A stretch of DNA of 64,000 nt from Sweltsa coloradensis (lineage: Eukaryota; Arthropoda; Insecta; Plecoptera; Chloroperlidae): positions 62,001-126,000 of the forward strand of contig JAMZAV010000432.1 in NCBI GenBank assembly GCA_024449915.1, read 5' to 3'. The position numbers were made by a program, and so were the translations under genes. The notes under the pieces are model-generated. The model was not told where the DNA came from and made no database searches. It saw nothing but the letters and a program-made list of their open reading frames with translations. This document shows, in pieces, positions 21,247 through 32,229 of the stretch (positions within the stretch are counted from its first letter, which is position 1; each line of letters opens with the position of its first letter).

Positions 21247-21810
21247 TCACTGAGTTTTTCTTCCTTTCTTTAAAACGGGTGTAACGTTAGCATGTTTCCA
21301 TCGTGAGGGAAACGTTCCTTCATTTAAAGCACAGTTAAATATTTTTGAAAGTGGAATAGATAATGCATTTCTACAGTGTTTGATCACATTTACCGGTATT
21401 TGGTCTGGCCCAGGCGATTTTCCATTAACAAGTTTGCCAAGGCTATCTTTCACTTCTTCACAAGAAACATTGAAACTGGACAGTTCACTATCAATCTGGT
21501 CAAAGAGATTAGGTAGAACCACATTTCCTTGTGATTTCGGAGTGAAAGTTGTTTTAAAAAACTCCGAAAAAAGGTGGCAGCACGATTCTACACTTTTCGC
21601 AGTAATACCATTATATTTCACTTCAGTAGGTATCCTCCTTGATCTAGTTTTTCTCTTGACAAAGCTCCACAATAATTTGGGGTTTTCTGGAATTTTTGCT
21701 TCAATGTTGTGAAGGTATTGACGATATTTCATGTTTTTTAGTTGTTTGAAGTTAGTTCTTTGATTTTGGTGATCAACTTTATGACAATCCAAACCGGTTC
21801 TTTTGAACAT
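21247..21810 (-). pseudogene. LINE RT, N-terminal segment
   Basis: Encodes the linker WSFVKRKTRS, LVNGKSPGPDQIPVNVIKHC and PLSKIFNCALNEGTFPSRWK, then ANVTPVLKKG, the standard first RT motifs. Frame ends in a stop just after KKGRK. Confidence 0.82.
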
Positions 21811-21832
21811 TTGATGAGCTCTGTTCTTACGT

Positions 21833-22640
21833 TTAATGCCGCAAGAACATGTTTATCGTACCAAACTGGATATTATTCTTTTTGACTTTTGTCACTGGCA
21901 CTGTTCTGGATATTGTTGCGTTTAAAAGATTGTAGAATAAGTCACACTTGTCGTTCACATCTGTCAATAGATCCATTCTATCCCAGTCACACTCATTTAG
22001 ATTATCACGAAGTTTATTTAAGTCAGCCTTCCTCCAGTTATATGTCTCGCGTCCTGATGGTTGGTCGTTCAACTTCAGATGGGGAAGAACAAGAGGACAC
22101 AAAAATGGAAAATGGTCAGAAAGAACTGCTGGTTCAACGTTTAGGACGGGAACCTCGGCGTCTGGATTATTACAAATAAAAGATCAAGGAAGTGGTTATT
22201 ACTGGTAGGAAACAAGACTTTTTGTGATAGATTGGCTTCACTTATAAATTCAATAAACATCTGGTTTACTACAGAGTTTTGTTGGTAATCGGGTCCAGGT
22301 CAGTTGAGTCATCTTGATGTTTAGACTTCCAAGTTATATCTGGTAGATTGAAGTCACCACACAACATTATATTGTCCGTATGTCGAAGTGTTTCTTCCAA
22401 TTTCAAAACGTTGTCTCTAACCTTTTCAATGAGCAATGGTGTTGCCTTAGGGATATAAAACACACCCTACATATAGACTGGATTTCAGGTTCATTTTTAT
22501 TTCAACCCACATCATTTCTAAGTCAGCAGTTTCAAACTCCTCCCGTCGATTAGAAGTCACTTTGTGTTGACAGCAATAAGAACTCCCCCTCCTTCTTTTT
22601 ACCTGCACTTGGAATGCGGTCTTTTCTATGCACCTCATAT
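21833..22640 (-). pseudogene. LINE AP-endonuclease, broken
   Basis: Two or three frames: 22638-22447 and 22463-22269 with LCGDFNLPDITWKSK, and 22102-21833 with VNDKCDLFYNLLNATISRTV. The catalytic core before GDFNLP is only partly present. Confidence 0.65.
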
Positions 22641-22696
22641 TGACTGTTATCTAGTACTTCATTCTCATAAATATGTGTGCACAACATGTGCACAAC

Positions 22697-22857
22697 ATGT
22701 GCACACATAGAATGAGATACATTGAGTTCAACTATGTACATTCACGTACCGTCGTACACTCGCGACGAAATACGTTAGTAATGTGATGTTTGACATACTT
22801 TACACGCTCGCCTCTAACGCAGGGAACAATAATTAAAAAAAAAAACGGGAGAAAACC
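22697..22857. repeat. Direct repeat, copy 1 (~160 bp)
   Basis: From GTGCACACATAGAATGAG through ACGTACCGTCGTACACTCGC to an A11 run and CGGGAGAAAAC. Near-identical to 23163-23332. Preceded by three GTGCACAACAT units. Confidence 0.85.
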
Positions 22858-23162
22858 AAAGACATGTAACACTCACAACAAAGATAAATAGAACGTATTT
22901 TCACATTAGGATTGACACATTCGACAGAAATATTAATTGTAAATAAATTATACCGGATACACAAGATAACAACCAATAAAAAAAAATTAGTGGTTATTTG
23001 AGACTCCAGATACACATAAAATATTGCAAATATCGCAAACAAATACACGAAAAAAATCTCAAAACTCTCGTAGTTTATATTATAATGCGTCACACATGGG
23101 CATGTGTTACACTGGTGAGTTAGGATTATTACACTTTACTTGAGAATTTTTATTTACACCAC
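22858..23162. other. Spacer between two near-identical direct repeats
   Basis: 305 bp of AT-rich DNA, no recognised coding sequence. Flanked by the ~160-bp direct repeats. Confidence 0.5.
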
Positions 23163-23332
23163 ATGTGCACACATATAGAATGAGGTACATTGAGTTCAAC
23201 TATGTACATTCACGTACCGTCGTACACTCGCGACGAAATACGTTAGTAATGTGATGTTTGACATACTTTACACGCTCGCCTCTAACGCAGGGAACAATAA
23301 TTAAAAAAAAAAAAACGGGAGAAAACTAAAGA
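23163..23332. repeat. Direct repeat, copy 2 (~160 bp)
   Basis: Differs from copy 1 by a TA insertion near the start, one A/G change and two extra A in the A run. Could be a tandem segmental duplication or terminal repeats of a small element. Confidence 0.85.
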
Positions 23333-23339
23333 TATGTAA

Positions 23340-24235
23340 ATGTGATCATGTTCACGTTTCATTTGTTTTGTTTCTTGAATTCTTCGGCCACACTTTGCAA
23401 GTGGCATTCACACGCAATGAAGAGATGAACTGCATTGCAAAACTAAGTTGTATAGGTTTTTTCTACTTAGATGATTTTTTGTCTTTGATTTCAATTGCTT
23501 GGACAAGCAGTTTTTGCAAAATTAAAGTAAAATGGAAATCACATTCGAAGTATAAGGTTTCAAGGTTAATCGAGACGGTTGGTACATTGGCAGAATAACA
23601 ATCCCCACGGTGCAGGGAATTAAAATTATTATTCATTATAATTCATATTTTAGTAATCATAATATCTCTATACATTATAACTTATCCAAGCAAGTTGACC
23701 TCCTTTGTAAATCAGTTTTTAAACTGTATAGGATAGACGTTAAATAAATAAATAAAATAAAAATAAATAGCAATGATTTGGGTACTATACACGGAACAAT
23801 ATTAAAACTTTTTTAAAAACTTTTTAATGATCTGAACAATTCTTGGAAACATCAAGGTGCATAAGCGATCATGTAATTTATAATATAACCTCCCACGTCC
23901 CACTCGCAGGGGAAAAATGACCTATGTACGAGAAATAAGAAGTAATTACATCAGATAAAACAACAAAATGAATTAAATGTGGATGTTTCTTTCCCTAGTT
24001 CGTAAAGTACGGAAGAACTGCAATTGAGACACTCAGAGTGGTGTTTAAATTGCGCCCAAGCCTCTATGTATGATATTATTATCGTTCTGGTAATCAAAAC
24101 AATTGATGCAATGAGGGTTTTAAAAAATACAAATCATAATTGCAAACATGCATGTTGCATGTAAAAGATGTAATTTCAGTGACGGACTTCAATTAAAGCG
24201 ATCCGAACCGACGACGCCATCGATTGGCGAAATAA
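23340..24235. other. No recognised feature
   Basis: AT-rich; frames up to 76 codons without family signal. A motif CTATGTACGAGAAATAAGAA (23923) recurs at 25691, followed in both places by similar sequence, so a dispersed low-copy repeat may be present. Confidence 0.4.
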
Positions 24236-24239
24236 TCGG

Positions 24240-24493
24240 ACATTTTAAATCCTAGTTCACAGATTACCATGATTCATCCGCGGATGAGTCAGCATAGACC
24301 TAACTACTTCGGAACAACCATTTACAACTTGTTGTGTGCTTCGTTGCTAAGACGGTTTCAAAGCCACACTCTCAGTGGATGTAATGCGATACCCTTCCCA
24401 TAGATTATGGGTTGATTCAAAGTCGGGAATCGAACCAGCGACCTTCTGCTATGGAAGCAGGGACGCTATCCTTTGGACCAACAAGCCACAAGC
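24240..24493 (-). repeat. SINE-G, minus strand
   Basis: Minus-strand reading from 24493: TGGCTTGTTGG, CTGCTTCCATAGCAG (TCC), GGTTCGATTCCCGACT, then CCGTCTTAGCAACGAAGCAC in the body. Same family as 19193-19575. A 28-bp body scrap, GCCGCCCTAGCAACGAAGCA, is also at 57284-57312. Confidence 0.75.
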
Positions 24494-25084
24494 ATTATTT
24501 GGCAGACTTGCTTGCCCCCAGAGCAATAAAATGAAATATTCTGTAATAATAACCCAATCATTACCTAGTGCATGGGTGATGTCTGTCCTATGGATATGAC
24601 CCCGGGTTGGAATCCCTTCGAGACCGGTAATCCTGAATGAAGGTTTTTTCGAGCTTTTCCTCAGTCGCTAATGCGAATGCAAGGGATTGAATAGCCCTCG
24701 GATTATTTTAATTATCCTTTCCGCAAACTACCTATTTAGTCACCAGAAGAGGGTCACACCGGTTAAATCTCATGTGTATATCCTACAGCGGGCATCCTAC
24801 AAAAATGTATTTATTTATGGGTATGACCGGTCGAAAGGCCCGACTACCGTGCGTTAGCAAACGATGTTATTTTCTTTATCGTGCTGAAAGAACGCTACAC
24901 GATATCTAAAAAAATAGAATAAAGGTTCTGTTTGGTACTATAATTACATAGACTAATCGTAAACAATATTTGCTTAGTTCTTACAACGCGGGAAATTATG
25001 TAGATTGGTTGAATGGGAGCACTACAAACCTTGCATTGCGATACATATTATTTAGGCAGTCTCAAATTCTGATGTAGTCCGCGG

Positions 25085-25260
25085 TCGCAGTCTCGCACAT
25101 AGGGACGCTGGCGAATTACACTAGCAGGACGCGGATTCGAATCCCGCACAAGGCATAGGTTATCTGTAATTGTTCTTCACTCTCGTCTATCACCACTCAT
25201 AGTCCGAATAGCATGATGTCAATAAAAGTGACGTTGAACAACAATAATCATCATCATTAA
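25085..25260 (+). repeat. tRNA-derived SINE, second type
   Basis: GGATTCGAATCCCGCACAAG is a good B-box/T-arm. It is followed by a body and the 3' end GTTGAACAACAATAATCATC with ATC repeats. A matching A box is weaker. Confidence 0.55.
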
Positions 25261-25379
25261 TTTCTGGTAGCGAATATTGGAATTCTTACAACGATGTAAA
25301 AAGCTGCAAGCAAACCTCAAAATAGCAGATTGTGTTTATGTAATCTGATGACAAGAACATCCGGTGTCCAGATCCCGCC

Positions 25380-25990
25380 TACATTACCTCCCCTACTTGC
25401 TTCGAAGTAGACACGATCGAATTTCACAAGAGAGCGCCACCAAATGGAGCCAAAAGTGTGCTTTGCAAGGCGTTCGTACTTTTCAAACTACGTCTACATT
25501 TTTCGTCCGATTTCAATAAAGTTTTTTTTTATTTTACTCAGAAATGAACTGTTATTCTACGTACATAGCCTGATTTTACAAGTTCGCTCCTCTTTGGTCA
25601 AACAAGGGCAGTAAACTTTGACCGGAAATGAACATTTTCTTTGGACTTTGAGGACTCATGGGAAAAATGTTTTGACTTTAATGAACAAAAGGACTATGTA
25701 CGAGAAATAAGAATTTAGTTATCTATCGGAGGAAAAAAACAGAATGAAAATATAATGATTTCCCTGTCCGTAGTTTGAAAAGTACGAAAGTACTGCACAT
25801 GGCACGATCGGAGTGGTATTTAAATCGCACCCAAGCCTCTTAAGAAATTATATTATGATGGTGGGGCAGGGAGGGGAGTTGTTGCCATCTGTGCCTACTA
25901 CCGGTCGCCTATTGGCCTAGTACTTTATCTAAGGAATAATACCTGTAGGCTAGACCTATTATATTCTTTGACTAAAATGGTTTAGTTTAT
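25380..25990. other. No recognised gene
   Basis: Repeats the word CTATGTACGAGAAATAAGAA of 23923, and both regions share TTTCCCTAGTTCGTAAAGTA / TTCCCTGTCCGTAGTTTGAA-like text and GTATTTAAATCGCACCCAAG, so 23920-24080 and 25690-25840 are diverged copies of one repeat. Confidence 0.5.
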
Positions 25991-26249
25991 TATTATTACT
26001 GCGACTCGGTGGCAGAATTTCTCTCCCTATTAACCCTCCCTTAAACTTAATTTAATCTTTCTCCCAGACTACTTCCCCTTGCAACCCATTCCAATCCACT
26101 ATTGTTCTACCCAAAAAGGAACTTTTTCCCACATCAGTTTTAAATCCAACCCTTTCACATTTCCAGCTATGATCATTCTTACCCAAATATAACCCTTGTC
26201 TCACAACTCACATATTTACCAATTTCATCCCATCCTTCAAATTCCCCTG

Positions 26250-26456
26250 CTAACTCTTAACCAATTCTCCAGAACTTTCATATTCCCTTATCACCAGCCC
26301 TCTCTCATCTTTTAATTCTCTCCATCTCAATCCTTTCCCCATAACCCACCTGGCCGCCTTCTTCTGCACCTTCTCGATTTCATCTTTCTCACCAACTCTA
26401 TATGGATCCCAAATAGATACACTCCAATTACCTCTAGTTTTTTTTATCATTACCAT
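26250..26456 (-). pseudogene. LINE RT C-terminal remnant
   Basis: VSIWDPYRVGEKDEIEKVQ followed by KKAARWVMG is the standard post-catalytic region. The upstream RT is missing. Confidence 0.75.
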
Positions 26457-26800
26457 AATTTATATTTACACCCATCATCTCACAGTTTTCCTCAACCCAT
26501 AGCACACAACCTTTACATTTTTCTTTACAGACAATCATACCACCCCCATATTTATTCCTATCCCTTCTAAATATATTAGTATACTCCTCTCTACTTATTT
26601 CCCAATCGTAAACTTCCTCATCTAACCAAGTCTCAACTGCAACCACAACATCTGGATCATATTTCTATTAAGGACCAAAACTGATCAATTTTACCCCTTA
26701 TACTTATACAATTTACTTCCATTACTTTTAAGATTTCTTTCGTCGTCCTACTCACCTTACCAGGGAGGGATGCTGATGAACTTCTCAGCATGGCTCCCAG
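26434..26800 (-). pseudogene. LINE AP-endonuclease N-terminal remnant
   Basis: NCISIRGKIDQFWSLI, then VAVETWLDEEVYDWEI and RRDRNKYGGGMIVCKE, the opening motifs of CR1-type endonucleases including the ETWL glutamate. A frameshift near 26650 splits it, and it is cut off after VNINYG. Confidence 0.75.
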
Positions 26801-27845
26801 TTTTCTCATCTTCATACAACAACCCTCCAATACTTTCGTCTTCATTTCGCTTTCCATCTTCCAAAACCATTTCCCTTAAGTCAAACCCTTTCCACCAATG
26901 TCGTTCTTCCAAAACCCTTCCCCTTACCCCAACGTCAACAATCCATACTTTCTCCCCCATACACAACAGTTCCTCACACCCCTCAACTCTCTTTGTATGT
27001 TTCAGCTTCGACGCCACCCTCACCATCAATCTTCCCAACATCTTTCCCCCTTCAGATGCTAGATGTAACCCATGATCATCTAATTCAGCTTTCCCTACCC
27101 ACTGACGAACGTCAACAAACAATCTCCCTTCTTCTTTACAAGCCCGTTCTAAGCCACTATTGGCTGCATCTATGATGACATCCCCCCTGTCTTTCCTGCT
27201 AAGTATCCCCATCACCCCAATCTTTAACTCACTGCCAAACTCACCCTTCAACATTCTAAAAAAACTCGCCATAGCACACCCCAACTCATCCTCAATCATC
27301 CCCATACTCATCCCAGCTCAAATATGATTTGTTCCAACCATGACAATTACTGACCTTATTTTTTCAATTAATTTCTTCCTAATAGTAGGAATTAACCCTC
27401 TTAATTCCCCTACTTTGATACCCCCCATGACCTCCACAATCATACCGGTACCATCATTTTCTAAAATGTTTTTTGTCATTTTGATCATTGAGTCTCCTAA
27501 CACGAGAACCCCAGTTTGTCTTATACCCGATTTTTTATTTACCTTACCAAACTGAATAGAAATATTCTAAATCAGTTTCCTCATTTCCTCTCGTTCTACC
27601 TTCCACTCTTCTCGCTAACGCCTAGGCCTACCCATCTCTTCTAGTTCATCAATTCTTTTAACCACTTTTCCCTTGTTTGAATTTTTAACTCCTGCATTAC
27701 CAGGTTTTGGTTTTTCTCTTGCTGGCTTAACAGAAACAATCTGCTTGAGAGCAGTCTCATGCTCATCATTTCTGCCCTGTATCTCCTTCAAACTACCCCC
27801 TTTAATGTCTTTATCAATATTCCTTCCTGCCTCATTCAAGTCCAC
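26757..27845 (-). pseudogene. CR1-type ORF1 with SGNH-esterase-like domain
   Basis: One frame with in-frame stops (27617-27615 and 27320-27318). Block I LGDSMI (the GDS serine), GIKVGELRGLIP, VIVMVGTNH (the GxND-like block), KIGVMGILSRKD, and LDDHGLHLASEGGKMLGRLM near the end with the D-x-x-H pair. Esterase domains of this kind occur in ORF1p of CR1-clade LINEs. An N-terminal zinc-knuckle or PHD part was not found. Two stops make it inactive. Confidence 0.75.
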
Positions 27846-27870
27846 ATACCCATAAGAAAAACATCTTGCA

Positions 27871-29260
27871 TCACATGAGTTTACTCATTCATGGCAAAAA
27901 CCACATTCAGATGGTTCTTCAGCTTCACAATTATTCTCCATTGCTTAGTAGGCCTACCAGTATTATTAAAAGTACAGTAACTAAAATAAGAGAAATTCTG
28001 CCCTTGGCACAGATAGCTCAATTCAACAACAAAACACAATTTGGGTTTAAAACAGCGCGACAATACTGGACGAAATGTTAGCAACCAATGAATCAAATTT
28101 CAAACTTTGAAACAAGCTTTATGGACTAAAACTAAGCAATAACGATGCTTTATAGCTTTAAAATATTTGGAGAAAATTAAATTTCCCTAGGCTATTATGT
28201 TATGTCAATAAAACAAATTCCAATTTTAGGCTATATCAAATATAAATCAAAATCTCTAAACTCCAACTTAAAAACTTATGTGTTTATTAAAGCACTCAAC
28301 ATTCAACACAAAATTCAACAAACAAATTTCAAGTGTGTTGCATGAGATGACACATTAGGTAGGCCTACGTAGGCTAATAGTAATAGGCATTGAGCCACCA
28401 AAGCAAAGATTCTTAGAGGAGGTTATGGGAACAGGCTGAAAAACATGTTGCAAGGCAATGGGAAAATATCTGTGTTATTGACTAGGCCCTAATTACGTAT
28501 AACACGCCCGCCAAAGCGCCTTGGTTAAAATTGCCTGTCAACGAATTCAATTTGGGATCTGCCTGCCCATATCAAGTCAAGTTACAAAGCCCGTTCTTCC
28601 ATGCCCGTTGCTAAGTGCAGAATTTAGACGGCAGTGACTTTTTCTCTGCCACGAGGATAGATCACAGAGATATATGGCGGTGGATGTGCACGCATCACGA
28701 AGCCGCTTTGAAGTGTATATCACATAAGCCACTAGGCGGCTTGGTTTCTGATCAAGCGAGTTGATCGGAACGGAAGTGCTTTGAGGCAAATAGAATGCAT
28801 ACCCTATATCAGTCTGCTATAGGCTGGAACCAAGGGCGCTTTCATCTGAAGCGCTTTGAACGCGAGTGATATTCGTAGGCTAGCTACTAGGCCTAGTCAT
28901 TGTAGGCTAGACCTGGGAGTTACAGTTAGGTTCGGACATTGCTCAAAACGCAGGGTGTGAAGAGCTAAGCGTGGTCAAGCGCCACTGGTTAAAATGATCG
29001 AGGCACAACGTATGAATAGGCCTAGGCCCTACACACAAATTTATTATTCCATTGGGTGGATAAGTCGCACCTATATACAAAGACTCTAGGGCTAGGCCTA
29101 GGCTAGATATTTAGATACCTAGGGCCTACCTTAAGTAGATTTATCTTCCTTAAGATACAACTTTTACAAAACAGGGCTAGGCTAGCCCTAGCTAGGCCTA
29201 GGCAGGGTCTAGGGAAGAAAAGTGAGGTTATGATATTATCGACCAAAAAGCGCAATTACA
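27871..29260. other. No recognised gene; TAGGCC-rich
   Basis: Only short frames. From about 28880 to 29220 there are many AGGCCTA/CTAGGCC words, some nested (GGGCTAGGCCTAGGCTAG). Mostly unique sequence otherwise. Confidence 0.5.
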
Positions 29261-29267
29261 AACGTAC

Positions 29268-29276
29268 CTCCTCCAT
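29268..29276 (-). CDS. Candidate start microexon for the CD2BP2-like gene
   Basis: ATGGAGGAG (29276-29268) is followed by a perfect donor GTACGT, phase 0, which would join in frame to exon 17941-17752. The intron would be 11.3 kb. Such short matches arise by chance, so this is only a pointer. Confidence 0.2.
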
Positions 29277-29760
29277 TACGCTGAAGATTAGATTATTCTA
29301 ATCTATTAAAGGATAATGCGTGTTCTAATATATAGTTTTAAGAACAACTGGGCCCTAGGGTCTAGCACACACAATCAATTATTTTCAAATCACAAGAAGA
29401 ATGTAAAGACGTAAACACGAGCAAAAATTTAAAGTGACAGTTGTAACAGGCTGTGAGCAGACAGAGGCGCAGAAGACGCAGCAGTGGGCGGCAGTGGAGG
29501 AACCATAAAAATATAAAAATATCGTTATTAACAACAACAACAACAACAACATATTCACAACCAAATTGTAAATATTACCATACGTTTCTGGCAAGACAGC
29601 GATTGAAAAACAACTTCAAAATGAAATAATGCGATGCGATCAAAGGTAAGACCCTATTTCACAATTTATTGCTAGGCCTAGGTCTAGGCTAGGCCTTCTT
29701 ATCCCTTTTGGGGTAGGCTAGGCCTACCCTGCCAAGGCCTAGGGGTAGCCCCAACGTTGG

Positions 29761-29873
29761 AAAAGTAGGTTATGGGGATGGGGGAGCGCAAAGCGCGTAT
29801 GTTTTACATTACATTATTATTAAAACATACGTGCTTCGCGCCCCCCCACCCCCACTTCCCCAACCTACTTTTT
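29761..29873. repeat. Long imperfect hairpin
   Basis: AAAAGTAGGTTATGGGGATG to CGCGTATGTTTTA pairs with TAAAACATACGTGCTTCGCG to CCAACCTACTTTTT across a 15-bp loop. Possibly a small foldback MITE; the flanks do not show a clear duplication. Confidence 0.65.
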
Positions 29874-30024
29874 GCCTAACATCGCATCGCAGTGTTGGAC
29901 TCAAAATTAGAGCTTAGCCTAGGCCTAGCCTAGCTAGGCCCTAGGCCCTAGCCCTACATGTCACAATCGTATGCTTCATCGGGCAATAGGCTAGACATTC
30001 ATGGAAGTTCCAGCGGAATGTTGT

Positions 30025-30205
30025 AAGAACGGATCTGGGTCGTCATCGGGGAACTTTCCCCTTCCCTTTGACTAGGCCCTACCTCCCCGATGGCAACGAC
30101 AATGACAACACGGACGGATGATGACACAGACGGAGACGACCACGACGTGGGGGAACCCCTGCCCTCCCCATACGCTTGTGGCTGGTTCGCCAAACCACAG
30201 GCCGT
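30025..30205 (+). repeat. SINE-A relative, strongly diverged
   Basis: GTCGTCATCGGGGAACTTTC, CAACGACAATGACAACACGG, CGACCACGACGTGGG and GTGGCTGGTTCG follow the order of the SINE-A middle part at roughly 70% identity. Represents an older subfamily. Confidence 0.6.
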
Positions 30206-30825
30206 CCACCCTTTTGTTCACGGGCCCCTTACGTCCCTCCCCTTGGAAAAAGTATACTTGGGTAAAATCACACTTATAGAAATTGTTTTATCTGGGGGCG
30301 AATAATCTTAGCTGTTAAAGCGCCCTAAAACTACTTTAATACTTATTCTGGGTTTGGGATGGTTCTGGAAAGGAAATGTGGGGATGGAATGACTTGTGTG
30401 GGGATGTTGTAGCTAGTGGGTCTTTGAGGGAATTTAGATCGTGTTGAGCCTGTTCAGGGAAGGGCAATAATTAGATCTGGGGGAGTGAGCGGTTGCCACT
30501 GGGTGGAAGGGCCCATTTGAAACCTTAAGGAATTGTTATGTTGTTATTGTTGTGTGGCGATCAGACCCTGTCGTTGCCCGGATTGGAACCGATCTAAAAT
30601 TTAAAATAGTATTTATCAGCTCAAACTCGAACACAAAAACCCCTTTAACCAAAGTAGAAAACAGTAATATTTAGATGATTGTAATAAAAACAAAATTTTT
30701 TTTATTTCATTTTCTCAGGTCTAATTCTTCACTAATATAGTACCCTACCTACTCTGCTGGCGTCACCTTTGAGTTCCCGTCCCCGTCTGCGTACACTTCC
30801 AGTAAATATTATGCATATGGTTTAG
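30206..30825. other. No recognised gene
   Basis: Includes a weak LINE-J terminus-like word TAGCTGTTAAAGCGCCCTAA (30310). G-rich between 30350 and 30560. Confidence 0.4.
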
Positions 30826-32227
30826 TGACGTAAAGTAAAGTAAAGTAAAGTAAAGTTTTATTTGCCTGTAGATTGGTACAAAATACAAATATAGGCGTCG
30901 TCAAGTTGGTTAATTATGCAATTTACAAACAATGAAAAATAACAGACAAAAACAAACATATAGGTTTAAAACAGGATTATAAAATTCCTTGTGCTTGTCT
31001 GCAATAAAATAATAGGTACTAAATTACATGGAATACATTGGTAAACTAAAGTAGTGTTAAATATAAATTGACAATTAGTCACAGAGAACATATATACAAG
31101 TGATAGGTGAGGCCCAAGTCAAATATACAAATATACAATTTTCCTGTTCGCCTGCCCTCAACGGGTGGCTGAAGGGATTGGGCTCAGGTGCATTATCCTA
31201 GAGCCTGGGTTTGGCTGGAGGTGGGGGACAAGTATTCATGGAGAGAATAGTAACTGTTATCGAGGAGGAAGGATTTGAGGTTGTGTTTGAACATTGTGTC
31301 TGATGACGAGTTAAGTACCTTGCTGGGGAGCTTGTTATAGAGGATGGATGATAAGTAGTGAGGGCCCTTAGAAAATAATGATAGGTTGTGGGAGGGGAGA
31401 TGGATGTGTCTCGAGGATCTGGTTAGATGGTCATGGACTTGAGAATTTTGTGTGAATAAGGAGGGGTTCAGACGGACGAAAGTAGTGGCAGTCTGAATTA
31501 AAAGGCCGGTGAGAGTTAGAGCTCCAACCTGTTTAAAGAGGTCGCGGCAGGAGTGCCGTCTGGGGACCCGAGTTAGTATGCGAATGGCTTTCTTTTGCAG
31601 AATGAATATTCTTTTGGCATGTGGGGAGGCACCCCAGAAGAGAATGCCATAAGCGAGGTGGGATTGGATATGGGCGAAGTAAACGATTTTAAGAATATTG
31701 GGTTGAACGATTTGCGACAGTCTTCTGAGCATGTAGCAACCACTGCTAATTTTCGAGGAGATTTTGTCAATATGGAGTGCCCAGTCTAGAGTTTCAGTAA
31801 GGGTTAGGCCCAGGAGCACGATAGAGTTTGATCGAGTAATGTGTCGACTCTGTAACAGAATACGGGGGCTCGAGATAGGTACGTTGTGGGGCGTGTGGAA
31901 AGATAAGAAGGTTGTCTTGGAGAGCGAGATAGTGAATTGGTTGTTTGTACAATAATGGGACATCATTTGGGCTTGGTTGTTAAGTAACGCGGGGAGGGTT
32001 GGCGCTAGAATTTTGGGGGCTGTCAGCAGTTGGGAAAAGTCATCAGCGTAAAGTGTGGTGTCCCCTCCTTGCAAATGTTCAGGTAGGTCGTTTACGTTGA
32101 TGAGGAAGGCTAGGGGACCCAGGATTGACCCTTGTGGGACGCCTTTGGTTATTATATTGGATTTGGACAGAATGCGTTTGGAGGAGTTAGTAAGGAGGGC
32201 GTGACTAGGTTTACTACTACTACACAC
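30826..32227 (-). mobile_element. 5'-truncated non-LTR retrotransposon with pentanucleotide tail
   Basis: RT frame 32227-31193 followed on the minus strand by about 340 bp of 3' UTR and a tail of (CTTTA)n at 30830-30856, seen on the plus strand as GTAAA repeats. A microsatellite tail is typical of several LINE clades. The 5' end falls inside RT, just before GVPQGS. Confidence 0.8.
31193..32227 (-). CDS. Non-LTR reverse transcriptase, C-terminal two thirds, open frame
   Basis: 344 codons without interruption. GVPQGSILGPLAFLINVNDL, catalytic LYADDFSQL, then LGLTLTETLDWALHI, CYMLRRLSQIVQP, HLAYGILFWG and LQKKAIRILTRVPRRHSCR, in the order usual for LINE RT palm, thumb and C-terminal parts. The fingers and first palm aspartate are missing by 5' truncation. 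An intact frame suggests recent insertion. Clade not certain. Confidence 0.85.
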   Translation of the reverse strand: MCSSSKPSHALLTNSSKRILSKSNIITKGVPQGSILGPLAFLINVNDLPEHLQGGDTTLYADDFSQLLTAPKILAPTLPALLNNQAQMMSHYCTNNQFTISLSKTTFLSFHTPHNVPISSPRILLQSRHITRSNSIVLLGLTLTETLDWALHIDKISSKISSGCYMLRRLSQIVQPNILKIVYFAHIQSHLAYGILFWGASPHAKRIFILQKKAIRILTRVPRRHSCRDLFKQVGALTLTGLLIQTATTFVRLNPSLFTQNSQVHDHLTRSSRHIHLPSHNLSLFSKGPHYLSSILYNKLPSKVLNSSSDTMFKHNLKSFLLDNSYYSLHEYLSPTSSQTQALG

Positions 32228-32229
32228 AT

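Larger units (their letters stand above)
19645..22740 (-). mobile_element. Decayed non-LTR retrotransposon (CR1/L2/Rex1 group)
   Basis: Minus-strand order: endonuclease pieces (22638-21833), RT (21810-19956), then an AT-rich 3' UTR ending about 19645 in GATAAATAAAATAACTTTG. The endonuclease shows MLCGDFNLPDITW, typical of CR1/L2/Rex1-like APE domains. Frameshifts separate at least four segments. 5' end not defined; it merges with the direct repeat at 22697. Not functional. Confidence 0.8.
26030..27870 (-). mobile_element. CR1-type LINE with esterase-like ORF1, internally deleted
   Basis: Minus-strand order: ORF1 with an SGNH/GDSL-esterase-like domain (27845-26757), start of the endonuclease (26857-26434), then directly RT C-terminal sequence (26456-26250) and a 3' UTR. 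The joining removes most endonuclease and nearly all RT. The UTR (CAACCCATTCCAATCCACTA region) resembles that of the LINE at 34380-36655, so the two belong to one clade. Confidence 0.78.

Noticed and set aside
24545..24620. Another tRNA-derived SINE head
   Set aside because: GGGTTGGAATCCC departs from the B box at a key position and no second copy was found in the window.
26770..27855. Plus-strand frames of 60-101 codons, serine/proline rich
   Set aside because: They are the antisense shadow of the CR1-type ORF1 on the minus strand.
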